From CAWGJC01 sp965276665 (GTDB taxonomy: Bacteria > Pseudomonadota > Alphaproteobacteria > Acetobacterales > Acetobacteraceae), in NCBI GenBank assembly GCA_965276665.1, contig OZ255620.1:1178001-1242000 (forward strand): DNA of 64,000 nucleotides, given 5' to 3'. Below the pieces are notes generated by a model. It was given only the letters and a program-made list of their open reading frames with translations, searched no databases and was not told the DNA's origin. A program made the position numbers and the translations under genes. Shown in pieces: positions 1-10,468 of the stretch; position 1 is the first letter of the stretch, and every line of letters starts with the position of its first letter.

Positions 1-716
1 CCCATGCCTACGATCTGCGCGCGATGCGCGTGATCTTCGCCGGCGCCGAGCGGGTACGCGAGGAAACACGGCGCCTCTACGCCGACCGCTTCGGCGTGCG
101 CGTGCTCGAGGGCTATGGCGCGACCGAAACTTCGCCGGTGCTGGCGCTCAACACGCCGATGCACAACCGCCCCGGCAGCGTCGGCCGCCTGCTGCCCGGC
201 ATCGAGGCGCGGCTCGAGCCGGTGCCGGGTATCGCGCAGGGCGGCCGGCTGCTGGTGCGCGGCCCGAACGTGATGCTCGGCTACCTGCTCGCGTCTGCGC
301 CGGGCGCGCTCGAAGCACCCGAGGATGGCTGGTACGACACCGGCGATATCGTCGAGATCGATGCCGACCGTTTCGTCACCATAAGCGGCCGCGCGAAGCG
401 TTTCGCCAAGATCGGCGGCGAGATGGTCTCGATGGCGGCGGCGGAACAGCTCGCCACCGCGCTCTGGCCGGAGGCGATGCACGCGGTGGTCAGCCTGGCC
501 GATGCGCGCAAGGGCGAAACGCTGCTGCTGCTCACCACTCAGCCCGACGCCACCGCCAGCGCGCTCCTCGCCGCCGCCCGCGCGCAGGGGATCGCGGAGA
601 TCATGCTGCCGCGCGCGGTCCGCATCATCAAGAAACTGCCCCTGCTCGGCAGCGGCAAGATCGACTACCCGGCCTCGCAACACCTCGCCGCATCGGCACG
701 CGACGCGGCGGAATAG
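1..716 (+). CDS. Acyl-ACP/acyl-CoA synthetase, C-terminal part (5' truncated by window edge)
   Basis: Adenylate-forming enzyme that activates a fatty acid with ATP. The visible reading frame is open from base 3, so the gene begins outside the window. Motifs of the AMP-binding family appear in order: YGATETSP (adenine/carboxylate site), GWYDTGDIV with the ribose-binding Asp, and GSGKIDY with the catalytic Lys near the C-terminus. The short C-terminal domain and the GAERVREETRRLY segment resemble Aas-type proteins, which couple acyl-ACP synthetase to 2-acylglycerophosphoethanolamine acyltransferase and sometimes a transporter domain. That assignment is inference because the N-terminal part is not visible. 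It converges on the next gene with only 12 bp between stop codons. Confidence 0.8.
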   Translation, partial: HAYDLRAMRVIFAGAERVREETRRLYADRFGVRVLEGYGATETSPVLALNTPMHNRPGSVGRLLPGIEARLEPVPGIAQGGRLLVRGPNVMLGYLLASAPGALEAPEDGWYDTGDIVEIDADRFVTISGRAKRFAKIGGEMVSMAAAEQLATALWPEAMHAVVSLADARKGETLLLLTTQPDATASALLAAARAQGIAEIMLPRAVRIIKKLPLLGSGKIDYPASQHLAASARDAAE

Positions 717-728
717 CCGCCATCCCGG

Positions 729-1955
729 TCAGTCGATGATCGCCTGGTAGGTGAGCACGCGCAGCTCGCGGCGGATCGGGTAGGTGGAGGAGGGCATCAG
801 CTGGGTCAGCATCAGCACCGCCATGTCCTCGGCGGGGTCGATCCAGAACGCCGTGCTGGCGGCGCCCCCCCAGGCGATTTCCCCGGGGGTGCCGAGGATC
901 TGCGCCTTGGCCGGGTCGATCATCACCGAGAAGCCGAGGCCGAAACCCACGCCGGCATAGGATGATTCGCTGAAGCGCGGCATGCCCATATCCGCCATGT
1001 CGCCGCGCAGATGGTTCGCCGCCATCAGCTCGACCGTCTTGCGGCCGAGCAGGCGCATGCCGTCAAGCTCGCCCTTGCCGAGGATCATGCGGCAGAAGCG
1101 GAGGTAATCGGCGGCGGTCGAGACCAGCCCGCCGCCGCCCGAGGCGATGGGTCGCGACTTGGCGAAGCTGCTGTCCTCCGCGTCGTCGATCAGCATGAGC
1201 TTGCCGTCCTTGCCGGGCGTGTAGTTGGCGGCAAGGCGCGGCACCGAGGCGGCGGGCACCATGAAGCCGGTATCCACCATACCGAGCGGACCGATCGCGC
1301 GTTCATGCAGGAACTCGGCGAAATCCTGCCCGGAGATCACCGCGACGAGATGGCCGAGCACGTCGGTCGCGACGCTGTAATTCCACTCGGCACCAGGCTG
1401 CGCGAGCAGCGGGAGTTTCGCCAGCCGCTCCACCATCTCGCCGAGCGTGCCCTCGCCGGCGCCGAAATCGATGCCGGCATCGCGGTAGAGCCCGTCGACC
1501 AGGGTGGACGCCATGAACCCGTAGGTCAGGCCGGAGGTGTGGGTGAGCAGGTCGCGAAAGGTGATGTCGCGCTCGGCGGGAACGCTTTCCCACTTGCCGC
1601 GCGCGCCGCCGGTCAGCACGCGCATGTTGGCGAAATACGGGAGAAAGCGGGTGATCGGGTCGTCGAGCTGGAAACGGCCTTCCTCGTACAGCATCAGGAT
1701 CGCCGCCGAGGTGAGCGGCTTGGTCATCGAGTAGATGCGGAAGATGGTGTCCGCGCCGAGGCTCTTCTCCCGCGCGACGTCGGCGTGGCCGGCGACGTGG
1801 AAATGCGCGATACGGCCGCGGCGGAGCACGGCGGTGAGCACGCCGGGCAGCTTGCCGTCGGCGACGAGCTTTTCCGCCCAGGTATTGACGCGGGCGAGGC
1901 GGTCGGTCGAAAGCCCGACATCTTCCGGCCGCGTGGCGAGATTCGCATCCATCAT
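729..1955 (-). CDS. Serine hydrolase, beta-lactamase/EstB-like family
   Basis: A 408-residue member of the class C beta-lactamase/family VIII esterase fold. The nucleophile motif is S76-M-T-K79 and the second motif is Y193 within WNYSVAT; HTSGLTYG around residue 139 is typical of this family. There is no signal peptide, so a cytoplasmic esterase or lactonase is more likely than a periplasmic beta-lactamase. Two adjacent ATG codons start the frame, with an AGGGAG-like ribosome site upstream. It is the last of three minus-strand genes (CoA-transferase, crotonase-fold protein, this one), 54 bp after the previous stop, which suggests a small operon for an acyl-CoA or ester substrate. The substrate cannot be told from the sequence. 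Confidence 0.85.
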   Translation of the reverse strand: MMDANLATRPEDVGLSTDRLARVNTWAEKLVADGKLPGVLTAVLRRGRIAHFHVAGHADVAREKSLGADTIFRIYSMTKPLTSAAILMLYEEGRFQLDDPITRFLPYFANMRVLTGGARGKWESVPAERDITFRDLLTHTSGLTYGFMASTLVDGLYRDAGIDFGAGEGTLGEMVERLAKLPLLAQPGAEWNYSVATDVLGHLVAVISGQDFAEFLHERAIGPLGMVDTGFMVPAASVPRLAANYTPGKDGKLMLIDDAEDSSFAKSRPIASGGGGLVSTAADYLRFCRMILGKGELDGMRLLGRKTVELMAANHLRGDMADMGMPRFSESSYAGVGFGLGFSVMIDPAKAQILGTPGEIAWGGAASTAFWIDPAEDMAVLMLTQLMPSSTYPIRRELRVLTYQAIID

Positions 1956-2009
1956 TCGCGTGCTCCCTGATGACCCATGCCGATTGGCCGACCCGTCAAG
2001 TGCGGCCGG

Positions 2010-2804
2010 TCATCGTCCGGCGAATTGCGGCCGGCGCTTTTCCATGAAGGCCGTGCGCCCTTCGCGATAATCATCGCTGTTGAAGCAGGCCTCGGTCGCC
2101 GCGTGCACCGCGTCCATGTCCCGCGCGCTCTCGTCGCGCAGCACCTGGTTCACGGTCAGCTTCGAGGCGCGTACCGAGAGCGGCGCGTTGTCCGCGATCG
2201 TGCGCGCCAGATCGACCACGCGGTCGGACAGTTCCTCATCCGGCACCATCGCATTCACCAGCCCTATGCGCTCCGCCTCGCGGGCATCGATGCGCTGGCC
2301 GGAATAGAGGATCATCCGCGCATGCGCCGGGCCGACCAGCGACACCAGCTCCTGCACCGCATCGAACCCGTAGGCGATGCCGAGCCGCGCCGCCGGGATG
2401 CCGAATTCGGAATCGATGGCAGCGAGGCGGATATCGGCCCGCATCGCGATCGCGAGCCCGCCGCCCAGGCAGTATCCGCGGATGCGCGCGATCAGCGGCT
2501 TGTCGAAGCTCGACAGCGCCTCGCGTCCGGGCTTCGTCGCCTCGTCGTATTCGCGCCGCGCGTCGTCGTTGCTGCGCTGCTTCTCGAACTGGCTGATATC
2601 GGCGCCCGAGACGAACGCCTTGGCGCCGGCGCCGGTCATCACCACGACGCGCACCGAGGGGTCCTCGCGCCAGCCGTTCAGCGCCTCGGCGAGGCCGCTC
2701 CACATATCCACCGACATCGCGTTGCGCTTCGCCGGCTGGTTGAAGGTGATGAGGCCGATCCCGTCATCGACCTCGGCGAGCAGCTTGCCGTCCGCATACT
2801 CCAT
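2010..2804 (-). CDS. Crotonase-fold (enoyl-CoA hydratase/isomerase family) protein without the hydratase glutamates
   Basis: 264 residues with the crotonase fold: the AFVSGADI segment (residues 63-70) forms the first half of the CoA/oxyanion site and GYCLGGGLAIA (110-120) the second. True hydratases carry two catalytic Glu residues, in GGGCE and QPE (Glu144 and Glu164 of rat crotonase). Here the equivalent positions are Ala118 and Ala138 (FGIPAARLG), so water addition by the classical mechanism is unlikely. Isomerase, hydrolase, decarboxylase or C-C bond chemistry on an acyl-CoA are alternatives. The ATG overlaps the stop of the upstream CoA-transferase gene by one base (TGATG), implying translational coupling and a shared substrate. 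Confidence 0.85.
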   Translation of the reverse strand: MEYADGKLLAEVDDGIGLITFNQPAKRNAMSVDMWSGLAEALNGWREDPSVRVVVMTGAGAKAFVSGADISQFEKQRSNDDARREYDEATKPGREALSSFDKPLIARIRGYCLGGGLAIAMRADIRLAAIDSEFGIPAARLGIAYGFDAVQELVSLVGPAHARMILYSGQRIDAREAERIGLVNAMVPDEELSDRVVDLARTIADNAPLSVRASKLTVNQVLRDESARDMDAVHAATEACFNSDDYREGRTAFMEKRRPQFAGR

Positions 2805-4009
2805 CAGATCGCTCCCTTACCGCGCATCGCATCGATCTCCGCTTCGCCGTAGCCGATCTCGCGCAGCACCGCCTCGGTATCCGCGCCCGCATCGGGCGTC
2901 GCGCTGCGCACGCCGCGCGTCAACCCCGCCAGGTTGATCGGCGAGGCCACCACGCGCGTCTCGCCGAGCCGCGGATGGACGACCGGCGTCGCCATGCCGA
3001 GATGCTGGACCTGCGGGTCGGCGAACACCTTGTCGATGGTGTTGATCGGGCCGCAGGGAATGCCGGCTTCCTCGAACAGTTCGATCCAATGCGCGGCCGG
3101 CTGGGTGCGGGTGACCGCGGCGATCGCCTCGTTGATCGCCGCGCGGTTGGCGGAGCGGCCGGCCTGGTTCGCCCATTCCGGCTTGTCCGCCCATTCCGCA
3201 TGCCCGATCGCCGCGCAGAACTGCCGCCAGAGCCGGCCGCCGGAAGCCGCGATGTTGATCGGCGCATCGGATGTCGGGAACACGCCGGTCGGAATCCCGG
3301 TCGGATGATCGTTGCCCGCCTGCCCCGCCACCTCGCTCGCCATCAACCAGCGCGCCGCCTGAAAATCGAGCATGAAGACCTGCGCCTCCAGCAGGGAGGT
3401 GTGCACCCAGCGCCCCTCGCCGGTGCGCTCGCGGGCATAGAGCGCCATCATCATCGCGAAAGCGAGCAGATTGCCGGCCGTCAGGTCGTCGATCGGGATG
3501 CCGACGCGCACCGGCCCCTGGCCCGGCAGGCCGGTGATCGACATCAGGCCGCCGAGACCCTGGGCGATCTGGTCCACCCCCGCGCGCGGCGAATAGGGCC
3601 CGTCCTGCCCGAACCCGCTGATGCTGCCGTAGACGATGCGCGGGTTCACCGCCTTCACATCCTCATAGGCGATGCGCAGACGATGCTTCACCGCCACCCG
3701 CATGTTCTCGACGATCACGTCGGCCCGCGCGGCGAGGCGCATGAACGCCGCGTGGCCTTCCGGCGTTTTCAGGTCGAGGCGGATGGCGCGCTTGTTGCGG
3801 TGCAGGTTCTGGTAGTCGAACCCGTCGCGCGCGCCGGCGATGTCCTCGCCGGCGGCCGGATTCTTCGGCGGCGGCGGCTCGATGCGGACCACCGCGGCGC
3901 CCCAATCGGCGAGATGGCGCACCGCGGTCGGGCCGGCGCGCGCGAGCGTCAGGTCGAGCACGGTGAGCCCGGCAAGCGGCAGCGCGTCAGAGCCGGACTG
4001 TTCTGGCAT
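2804..4009 (-). CDS. Family III CoA-transferase (CaiB/BaiF type)
   Basis: 401 residues, the usual length for formyl-CoA/carnitine-type CoA-transferases, which move CoA between carboxylates. The N-terminus PLAGLTVLDLT is typical. The Asp of the IDDLTAG segment (about residue 175) aligns with the catalytic aspartate of formyl-CoA transferase, followed by the family segment LYARERTGEGRWV. The ATG at 4009 has a GGGGAG ribosome site a few bases upstream; the open frame continues further upstream but without family sequence. First gene of a three-gene set with the crotonase-fold protein and serine hydrolase. The donor and acceptor acids are unknown. Confidence 0.9.
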   Translation of the reverse strand: MPEQSGSDALPLAGLTVLDLTLARAGPTAVRHLADWGAAVVRIEPPPPKNPAAGEDIAGARDGFDYQNLHRNKRAIRLDLKTPEGHAAFMRLAARADVIVENMRVAVKHRLRIAYEDVKAVNPRIVYGSISGFGQDGPYSPRAGVDQIAQGLGGLMSITGLPGQGPVRVGIPIDDLTAGNLLAFAMMMALYARERTGEGRWVHTSLLEAQVFMLDFQAARWLMASEVAGQAGNDHPTGIPTGVFPTSDAPINIAASGGRLWRQFCAAIGHAEWADKPEWANQAGRSANRAAINEAIAAVTRTQPAAHWIELFEEAGIPCGPINTIDKVFADPQVQHLGMATPVVHPRLGETRVVASPINLAGLTRGVRSATPDAGADTEAVLREIGYGEAEIDAMRGKGAI

Positions 4010-4084
4010 TCTCGTCTCCCCGATCCGCCGCAACCTTCCTCCAGCGGGCCGGTGGGAACAAGGTGGGCGAGAACAAGGTTGGAC
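4010..4084. promoter_or_regulatory. Divergent intergenic region, CoA-transferase / DUF1194
   Basis: 75 bp between two divergent start codons, so promoters for both directions must lie here or in the coding ends. It contains the GGGGAG ribosome site for the minus-strand gene and a tandem GGTGGGAACAAGGTGGGCGAGA-like GA-rich stretch before the plus-strand ATG. I see no convincing -35/-10 pair. Confidence 0.3.
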
Positions 4085-4795
4085 ATGGACAAGGTGGATT
4101 TGGCGCTGGTGCTCGCCCTCGACGGCTCGGCGAGCGTCACCTATGACGAATTCAACCTGATCGTCGGCGGCCTCGCCGGCGCGCTGCGGGATGCGGGCGT
4201 GGCGCAGGCGCTGATCGGCGGCCCGGCAGGGGCGAGCCTGCTCTGCCTGCTGCTGTGGTCCGGGCGCGGCGCGCAGCACGTGTCGATCCCCTGGATGCGG
4301 CTCGCCTCGCCCGATGCCGTCGCCGGCTTCGCGGACCGGACCGACAATCTCTCCCGCACCGTGCGGGCCGGCCAGACCGCGCTCGGCGAGGCGCTGCTCG
4401 GCAGCCTCCGCCTGCTGAGCGAGGCACCGGCCGCCGCCGCCCGGCAGGTGGTGGACGTGGCCGGCGATGGCCGCTCGAATGACGGGGTGGCGCCGGGGCC
4501 GATCCGCGACCGCATGGTGGCGGCCGGCATCACCATCAACGGGCTCTGCGTGCTGCACGAGGAACTCGATCTGGTGGAGAGCTACACGCGCGAGGTGATC
4601 GGCGGCCCGGGCGCCTTTGCCATCGCCTGCGCCGATTACGACGCCTTTGCCGATGCGATGCAGCGCAAGCTGCTGCGCGAGATCGCGCAGACGTCGCAAT
4701 CGCCGGGCGACATCGCCCGCATAGCCGCCGTCGGGCGGCACCGCCCGTGTATCGGGGAACCCGGGGAGGATCGCGCGCGGTTCCGTGAACTTTGA
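4085..4795 (+). CDS. DUF1194 (von Willebrand factor A-like) protein
   Basis: 236 residues of the DUF1194 family, common in alphaproteobacteria and of unknown function. The fold is VWA-like: strand VDLALVLALDGSAS carries a metal-ion (MIDAS) type D13-x-S15-x-S17 motif, and DVAGDGRSND near residue 119 is the second family signature. Related proteins usually have a signal peptide. Here translation from ATG 4085 gives none, and an in-frame GTG at 4052 would add only a short non-hydrophobic extension, so a cytoplasmic location is suggested. It is followed after 24 bp by a membrane protein gene in the same direction. Confidence 0.75.
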   Translation: MDKVDLALVLALDGSASVTYDEFNLIVGGLAGALRDAGVAQALIGGPAGASLLCLLLWSGRGAQHVSIPWMRLASPDAVAGFADRTDNLSRTVRAGQTALGEALLGSLRLLSEAPAAAARQVVDVAGDGRSNDGVAPGPIRDRMVAAGITINGLCVLHEELDLVESYTREVIGGPGAFAIACADYDAFADAMQRKLLREIAQTSQSPGDIARIAAVGRHRPCIGEPGEDRARFREL

Positions 4796-4819
4796 CCTCC
4801 GCTGGAACGTAAAGGCCGC

Positions 4820-6049
4820 TTGAGCAACGGAATCAGGTCGCCGATGAACGAGATTCCGCCGGCGGGGACCGTCCCGGTCGACGATCCCGAGAGCCTTGCG
4901 CCGGCCCCGAACCGGGTGGCGGCCAAGGAGGACGGGCCGGCAGCGAACCAGGTGCGCGTTCCGACCGCGGCGGACGCCGGCGCCGAAGAGGGTGAGGAAA
5001 ACCTCATCGAGATGCCGCTGCCGCACAATGTGCGGACCGTGTTCCAGGGCATCCTGGTACTGGTGACCATCATGGTTTGCCTCTCGATCGCCCGCGACTT
5101 CTTCCTGCCGGTGGTGCTCGCGATCATCCTCAAGCTGCTGCTGCAGCCGCTCGTCCGGCTGCTCGAACGCGGCCATATCCCAAAGGTGGTGGGCGCGCTG
5201 CTCTCCATCCTGGTTCTGCTGATGGTGCTCGTCGGGCTCGGCATGGTGCTGAGCGGCCCGGCGGCGCAATGGGCGTCCAACCTGCCGCAGGCGCTCCCGA
5301 CCCTGGAGAAGCGCTTCTCCAACCTCTCCGCGCCGCTCGCCCATATCCAGCAAACGATCGGGCAGATGGGCGTGCATTTCGATCCGCAGAGCACGCTCTC
5401 GCAGATCCACCCGGCGGAATGGGCGACCGCGGTGTTCAGCGGCACCGGCACCATCGCCTCGCATCTGCTCGAGACGCTGCTGATCCTGTTCTACCTGCTG
5501 GTCTTCGGCGAGCTGTTCCTGCGCCGGCTGGTGGAGATCCTGCCGCGCTTCCGCGACAAGCGGGAGGCGGTGGAACTCTCGCTCCATATCGAGAAGGACC
5601 TCTCCGCCTACCTGCTCACCATCACCATCATCAACGCGGTGGTCGGCGTCGCCACGGGCCTGGTGATGTGGCTGACCGGCGTCCCCGGGCCGCCGCTCTG
5701 GGGCGTCGCCGCGTTCTGCCTGAACTACGTGCCGATCCTCGGCCCGTTCTGTGGCGTGCTGCTGTTCCTGCTGGTCGGCGTGCTGGTGAAGGGCGCCACC
5801 TGGCTGGCGCTGCTGCCGGGCGGCCTCTATCTCTGCATCCATCTCGCCGAAGGGGAGATGATCACGCCGATGCTGCTGGCGCGGCGCTTCACCATCAATC
5901 CGGTGGCGCTGATGCTGTCGCTGACCTTCTGGTACTGGATGTGGGGCGTGCCGGGCGCGATCCTGGCCGTGCCGATGCTCGCCATCGTCAAGATCATCTG
6001 CGACCGGCTCAAGCCGCTCCGCGCGATCGGGCATATCCTGGAGGGGTAG
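4820..6049 (+). CDS. AI-2E family (PerM/UPF0118) membrane transporter
   Basis: Up to 409 residues with a hydrophilic, acidic N-terminal segment of about 60 residues, then paired helices (VFQGILVLVTIMVCL; FFLPVVLAIILKLLL), a soluble middle part, and a C-terminal membrane half ending in a conserved GVPGAILAVPMLAIVK segment. This is the AI-2E transporter family, whose members export diverse small molecules or act in Na+(Li+)/H+ exchange; the family name should not be read as evidence of quorum sensing. The start is either TTG 4820 or ATG 4844, eight codons later; neither has a strong ribosome site. It converges with the GNAT gene. Confidence 0.82.
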   Translation: MSNGIRSPMNEIPPAGTVPVDDPESLAPAPNRVAAKEDGPAANQVRVPTAADAGAEEGEENLIEMPLPHNVRTVFQGILVLVTIMVCLSIARDFFLPVVLAIILKLLLQPLVRLLERGHIPKVVGALLSILVLLMVLVGLGMVLSGPAAQWASNLPQALPTLEKRFSNLSAPLAHIQQTIGQMGVHFDPQSTLSQIHPAEWATAVFSGTGTIASHLLETLLILFYLLVFGELFLRRLVEILPRFRDKREAVELSLHIEKDLSAYLLTITIINAVVGVATGLVMWLTGVPGPPLWGVAAFCLNYVPILGPFCGVLLFLLVGVLVKGATWLALLPGGLYLCIHLAEGEMITPMLLARRFTINPVALMLSLTFWYWMWGVPGAILAVPMLAIVKIICDRLKPLRAIGHILEG

Positions 6050-6081
6050 TAGCCCCGGCTCTGGGCTTGGGCCCTTGGCCC

Positions 6082-6133
6082 ATTCTAGACGCTTAGGCGC
6101 TCCGGGCAATTCTAGACGCGCAGGCGCTCCGGG
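6082..6133. repeat. 27-bp tandem duplication covering the 3' end of the GNAT gene
   Basis: ATTCTAGACGCTTAGGCGCT at 6082 onwards is repeated with period 27 at 6109 onwards, with only a few differences over the unit. The right copy encodes the last residues (PERLRV) and TAG stop of the minus-strand GNAT gene. The left copy is the same sequence lying just beyond the stop, now carrying an in-frame TAA. It looks like a slippage duplication of the gene end. Confidence 0.7.
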
Positions 6134-6686
6134 ATCGTCAGCCCGAGCCTGAGCGGGACGTCCCAGACCTCGCGCACGCGTCTTACCGGCGAGAAGCCGG
6201 CCGCCAGATAGGCGGGCAACGCGCGGGGATGGTCGGCGGTGCAGGTGTTCACCGTCATCGCGCGCGGGCGTCTTGACCAGGCCTCGTCCACTGCGGCGCG
6301 CAGAAAGACGCGGCCCCAGCCGCGACCGATCGCATGCGGCATCAGCCCGAAATAGCTGAGATTGACCACCGGCGCGCCAGGCGCGCCGTCGAGTTCGAAG
6401 AACCCGGCCGGCTCGCCGCCTTCGTACAGCACATGGATCGAGATGGCGGGATCGGCGAGCATTGCGGCGAGCGCGTTGTCCGACATCACCCGCCGCAACC
6501 ACCAGACATAAGGGCCGCCGACCGTCGCATAGAGGAAGCGATAGAACGGCACGCTCGCCGCGCGCAGCCGGAGCAGCGAGAGCGAGGCCGGGAGCGCCGG
6601 GACCGACGCACCCGCGGGGGCCGCCTCCATCCGCAGAAACGTGACGGTGACGCCGACCCGGGCCGCCGTTTCCACCGGACGGGCGC

Positions 6687-6690
<4 letters not shown>
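6112..6690 (-). CDS. GNAT family N-acetyltransferase
   Basis: 192 residues with the Gcn5-related acetyltransferase fold. The acetyl-CoA binding segment GLMPHAIGRGWGRVFL (about residues 117-132) matches the family R/Q-x-x-G-x-G/A pattern. It is preceded by GGEPAGFFELD on the central strand and followed by the C-terminal AYLAAGFSPVRRVREVW typical of the family. The substrate is unknown. The likely start is a TTG that overlaps the rpoD stop codon (TTGA), which would couple its translation to rpoD; an in-frame GTG six codons in is the alternative. The 3' end is duplicated downstream. Confidence 0.82.
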
Positions 6691-8618
<1,928 letters not shown>

Positions 8619-8647
8619 TCAGTGCACTCCCACCGTCAAGTGATGCA

Positions 8648-10465
8648 TCATGCGTCCACTTCCGCGTCCTGCTCGCCGCGCGCGAGCTTGTTGCGTGCCG
8701 CGGCCAGCGTGATCAGCCGCCGCTCGGACGCCCTATCAGCCGCGCGCGCGAACGCGTCGCGCGCGCGGGCCAGGTCGGCTTCGAGCCGATCTGGGTAGGT
8801 GAGGCCATAAAGGTGCCACCAGCCCGCCTCTGCCTCGGCGGGCATCGCGCCCGGCCCGGCGCAGTCGATCAGCGGCAAGGACGCGGAACTCATAACCAGC
8901 GAGAGCTCGCCATCCAGCCCTGAGTGGCTGAGGTGGGCCAGCAGACCAGCCGATTCAAGCAGTTCCGCCGTTTCCGCGAACCCCCCCAGCGCATCACGGA
9001 TGCGCGCGAGCGGCGGCGGCAGGTCGAGCCGCGCATAGGCATCCTCGACATCGTGCAGCAGCGTCGGGTGGCGGAGCAGGATGGCGGTCAGCAGGCGCAG
9101 CCGCTCGGCCTCGCTCGCCGCCGGCGCCGGCAACCGGCGCGGCGGGCGATATTTCTTCTCCTCCCGCGCGGCCCGGGTCCGGCCGGACCGGCTGCTTTCG
9201 AACAGCCGGTTGCGCAGCGCCTGGCGGTATTCGCCGGCCAGGATGCGGTCGGGGATCCGCGCCGCCTGCTCGTTGAGCCGGGTCAGGAAGGCGGCGCGGA
9301 GCTCGGGCGTCTCTTCGCGGGTACCGAGCTTCGTGCCCTCGCGCATGAAGTCGAACAGCGCATCGGCGAGCGGACGGGCATTGTCGAGCTCCGCCTGCAG
9401 GGCATCGGGGCCGCGGCGGCGGACGAGCGAATCCGGGTCCTCGCCGGCCGGCAGGGCGGCGATGCGCAGCGTCCGCCGGGCGCCGAGCAGCGGCAGCGCG
9501 GTCTCCATCGCGCGCAGCGCGGCCCGGCTGCCGGCGGCGTCGCCGTCGAAGCAGAGGATCGGCTGCTCGGCGATCTGCCACAGCGTCTCGAGCTGCTCGG
9601 CGGTGAGCGCGGTGCCGAGCGGGGCGACCGCGCCGTGGAATCCCGCCTGGTGCAGCGCGATCACGTCCATGTAGCCTTCGACCACCAGCGGCACCGCGCC
9701 CTTGCGCACCCCTTCGCGCGCCAGATCGAGCGCGTAGAGCGTGCGGCGCTTGGAGAACACCGCGGTCTCCGGCCCGTTGAGGTATTTCGGCTGGCCTTCG
9801 CCCAGGGTGCGGCCGCCGAAGCTGATCGTCCGGCCGCGCCGGTCGCGGATCGGGAAGATCACCCGGTTGAAGAACAGCTCGCGCGGCGCCCGCCCGTCCG
9901 GCTCTTCGGCCTGGGCCTGCATGAGCCCGGCCTCCTGCAGCACCGCCGGCTCGATGCCCTGGCTCGCCAGCTCGGCGGAGAGCGCGCCCCGCCCGGCGCC
10001 GGACCAGCCGAGGCCGAACCGGGCGATCGTCTCCGCGCTCAGCCCGCGATCCTGCAAATAGGCGAGCGCCGGCGCGCCTTCCGGCGCGTGCAGGCGGCGG
10101 ACGAACGCGGCCTCCGCCGCCTCCAGCACCGAGCGGAGGTCGTGCCGGCGACGCTCCGCCTCGGTCTCGCGCGGCTTTTCCTGCGGGACGTCGAGACCGG
10201 CCTCGGCGGCGAGCTGCGCCACCGCCTCCATGAACCCCGCCCCCTGCGCCTGCATGACGAAGCTGATCGCATCGCCATGCACGCCGCAGCCAAAGCAATG
10301 ATAATGGTCGTCATAGACGTAGAAGCTCGGCGTCTTCTCGCCATGGAACGGGCAGCAGCCCTTCCATTGCCGCCCGGAGCGCGCCAGCCGCATCCGCCGC
10401 CCGATCAACGCCGGCAGCGGCGTCCGGCCGCGCAGCTCTTCGAGGAAGTCGGGCGGCAGCGCCAT
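8648..10465 (-). CDS. dnaG: DNA primase DnaG
   Basis: 605 residues; makes RNA primers for replication at the fork with DnaB. The N-terminal CHC2 zinc finger is complete (C38-P-F-H41 and C57-F-G-C60), with the EKTPSF signature between. The central catalytic core carries the TOPRIM motif VVEGYMDVIALHQAGF and the later acidic motif CFDGDAAG. A C-terminal helicase-interaction region follows a basic linker (RAAREEKKYRPPRRLP). ATG 10465 lies three bases beyond the yqeY stop, so translation is probably coupled, and the gene is followed by rpoD. Confidence 0.97.
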   Translation of the reverse strand: MALPPDFLEELRGRTPLPALIGRRMRLARSGRQWKGCCPFHGEKTPSFYVYDDHYHCFGCGVHGDAISFVMQAQGAGFMEAVAQLAAEAGLDVPQEKPRETEAERRRHDLRSVLEAAEAAFVRRLHAPEGAPALAYLQDRGLSAETIARFGLGWSGAGRGALSAELASQGIEPAVLQEAGLMQAQAEEPDGRAPRELFFNRVIFPIRDRRGRTISFGGRTLGEGQPKYLNGPETAVFSKRRTLYALDLAREGVRKGAVPLVVEGYMDVIALHQAGFHGAVAPLGTALTAEQLETLWQIAEQPILCFDGDAAGSRAALRAMETALPLLGARRTLRIAALPAGEDPDSLVRRRGPDALQAELDNARPLADALFDFMREGTKLGTREETPELRAAFLTRLNEQAARIPDRILAGEYRQALRNRLFESSRSGRTRAAREEKKYRPPRRLPAPAASEAERLRLLTAILLRHPTLLHDVEDAYARLDLPPPLARIRDALGGFAETAELLESAGLLAHLSHSGLDGELSLVMSSASLPLIDCAGPGAMPAEAEAGWWHLYGLTYPDRLEADLARARDAFARAADRASERRLITLAAARNKLARGEQDAEVDA

Positions 10466-10468
10466 GCG

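Noticed and set aside
729..1955. Beta-lactam resistance gene
   Set aside because: The SxxK/YxN fold is shared by many esterases and peptidases; no signal peptide, and the context is acyl-CoA metabolism.
4820..6049. Quorum-sensing (AI-2) export
   Set aside because: The AI-2E family name rests on one member; most homologues have other or unknown substrates, and no luxS or lsr gene is seen.
6050..6081. Third copy of the nested palindromic repeat (CCCCGGCTCTGGGCTTGGGC)
   Set aside because: Superficial similarity in GC-rich words only; no matching arm or inner hairpin.
4010..6502. Extension of the CoA-transferase frame upstream to give a 1232-residue protein
   Set aside because: The upstream part runs antisense through the DUF1194 and AI-2E genes with shadow-like composition; the family N-terminus and a good ribosome site are at 4009.
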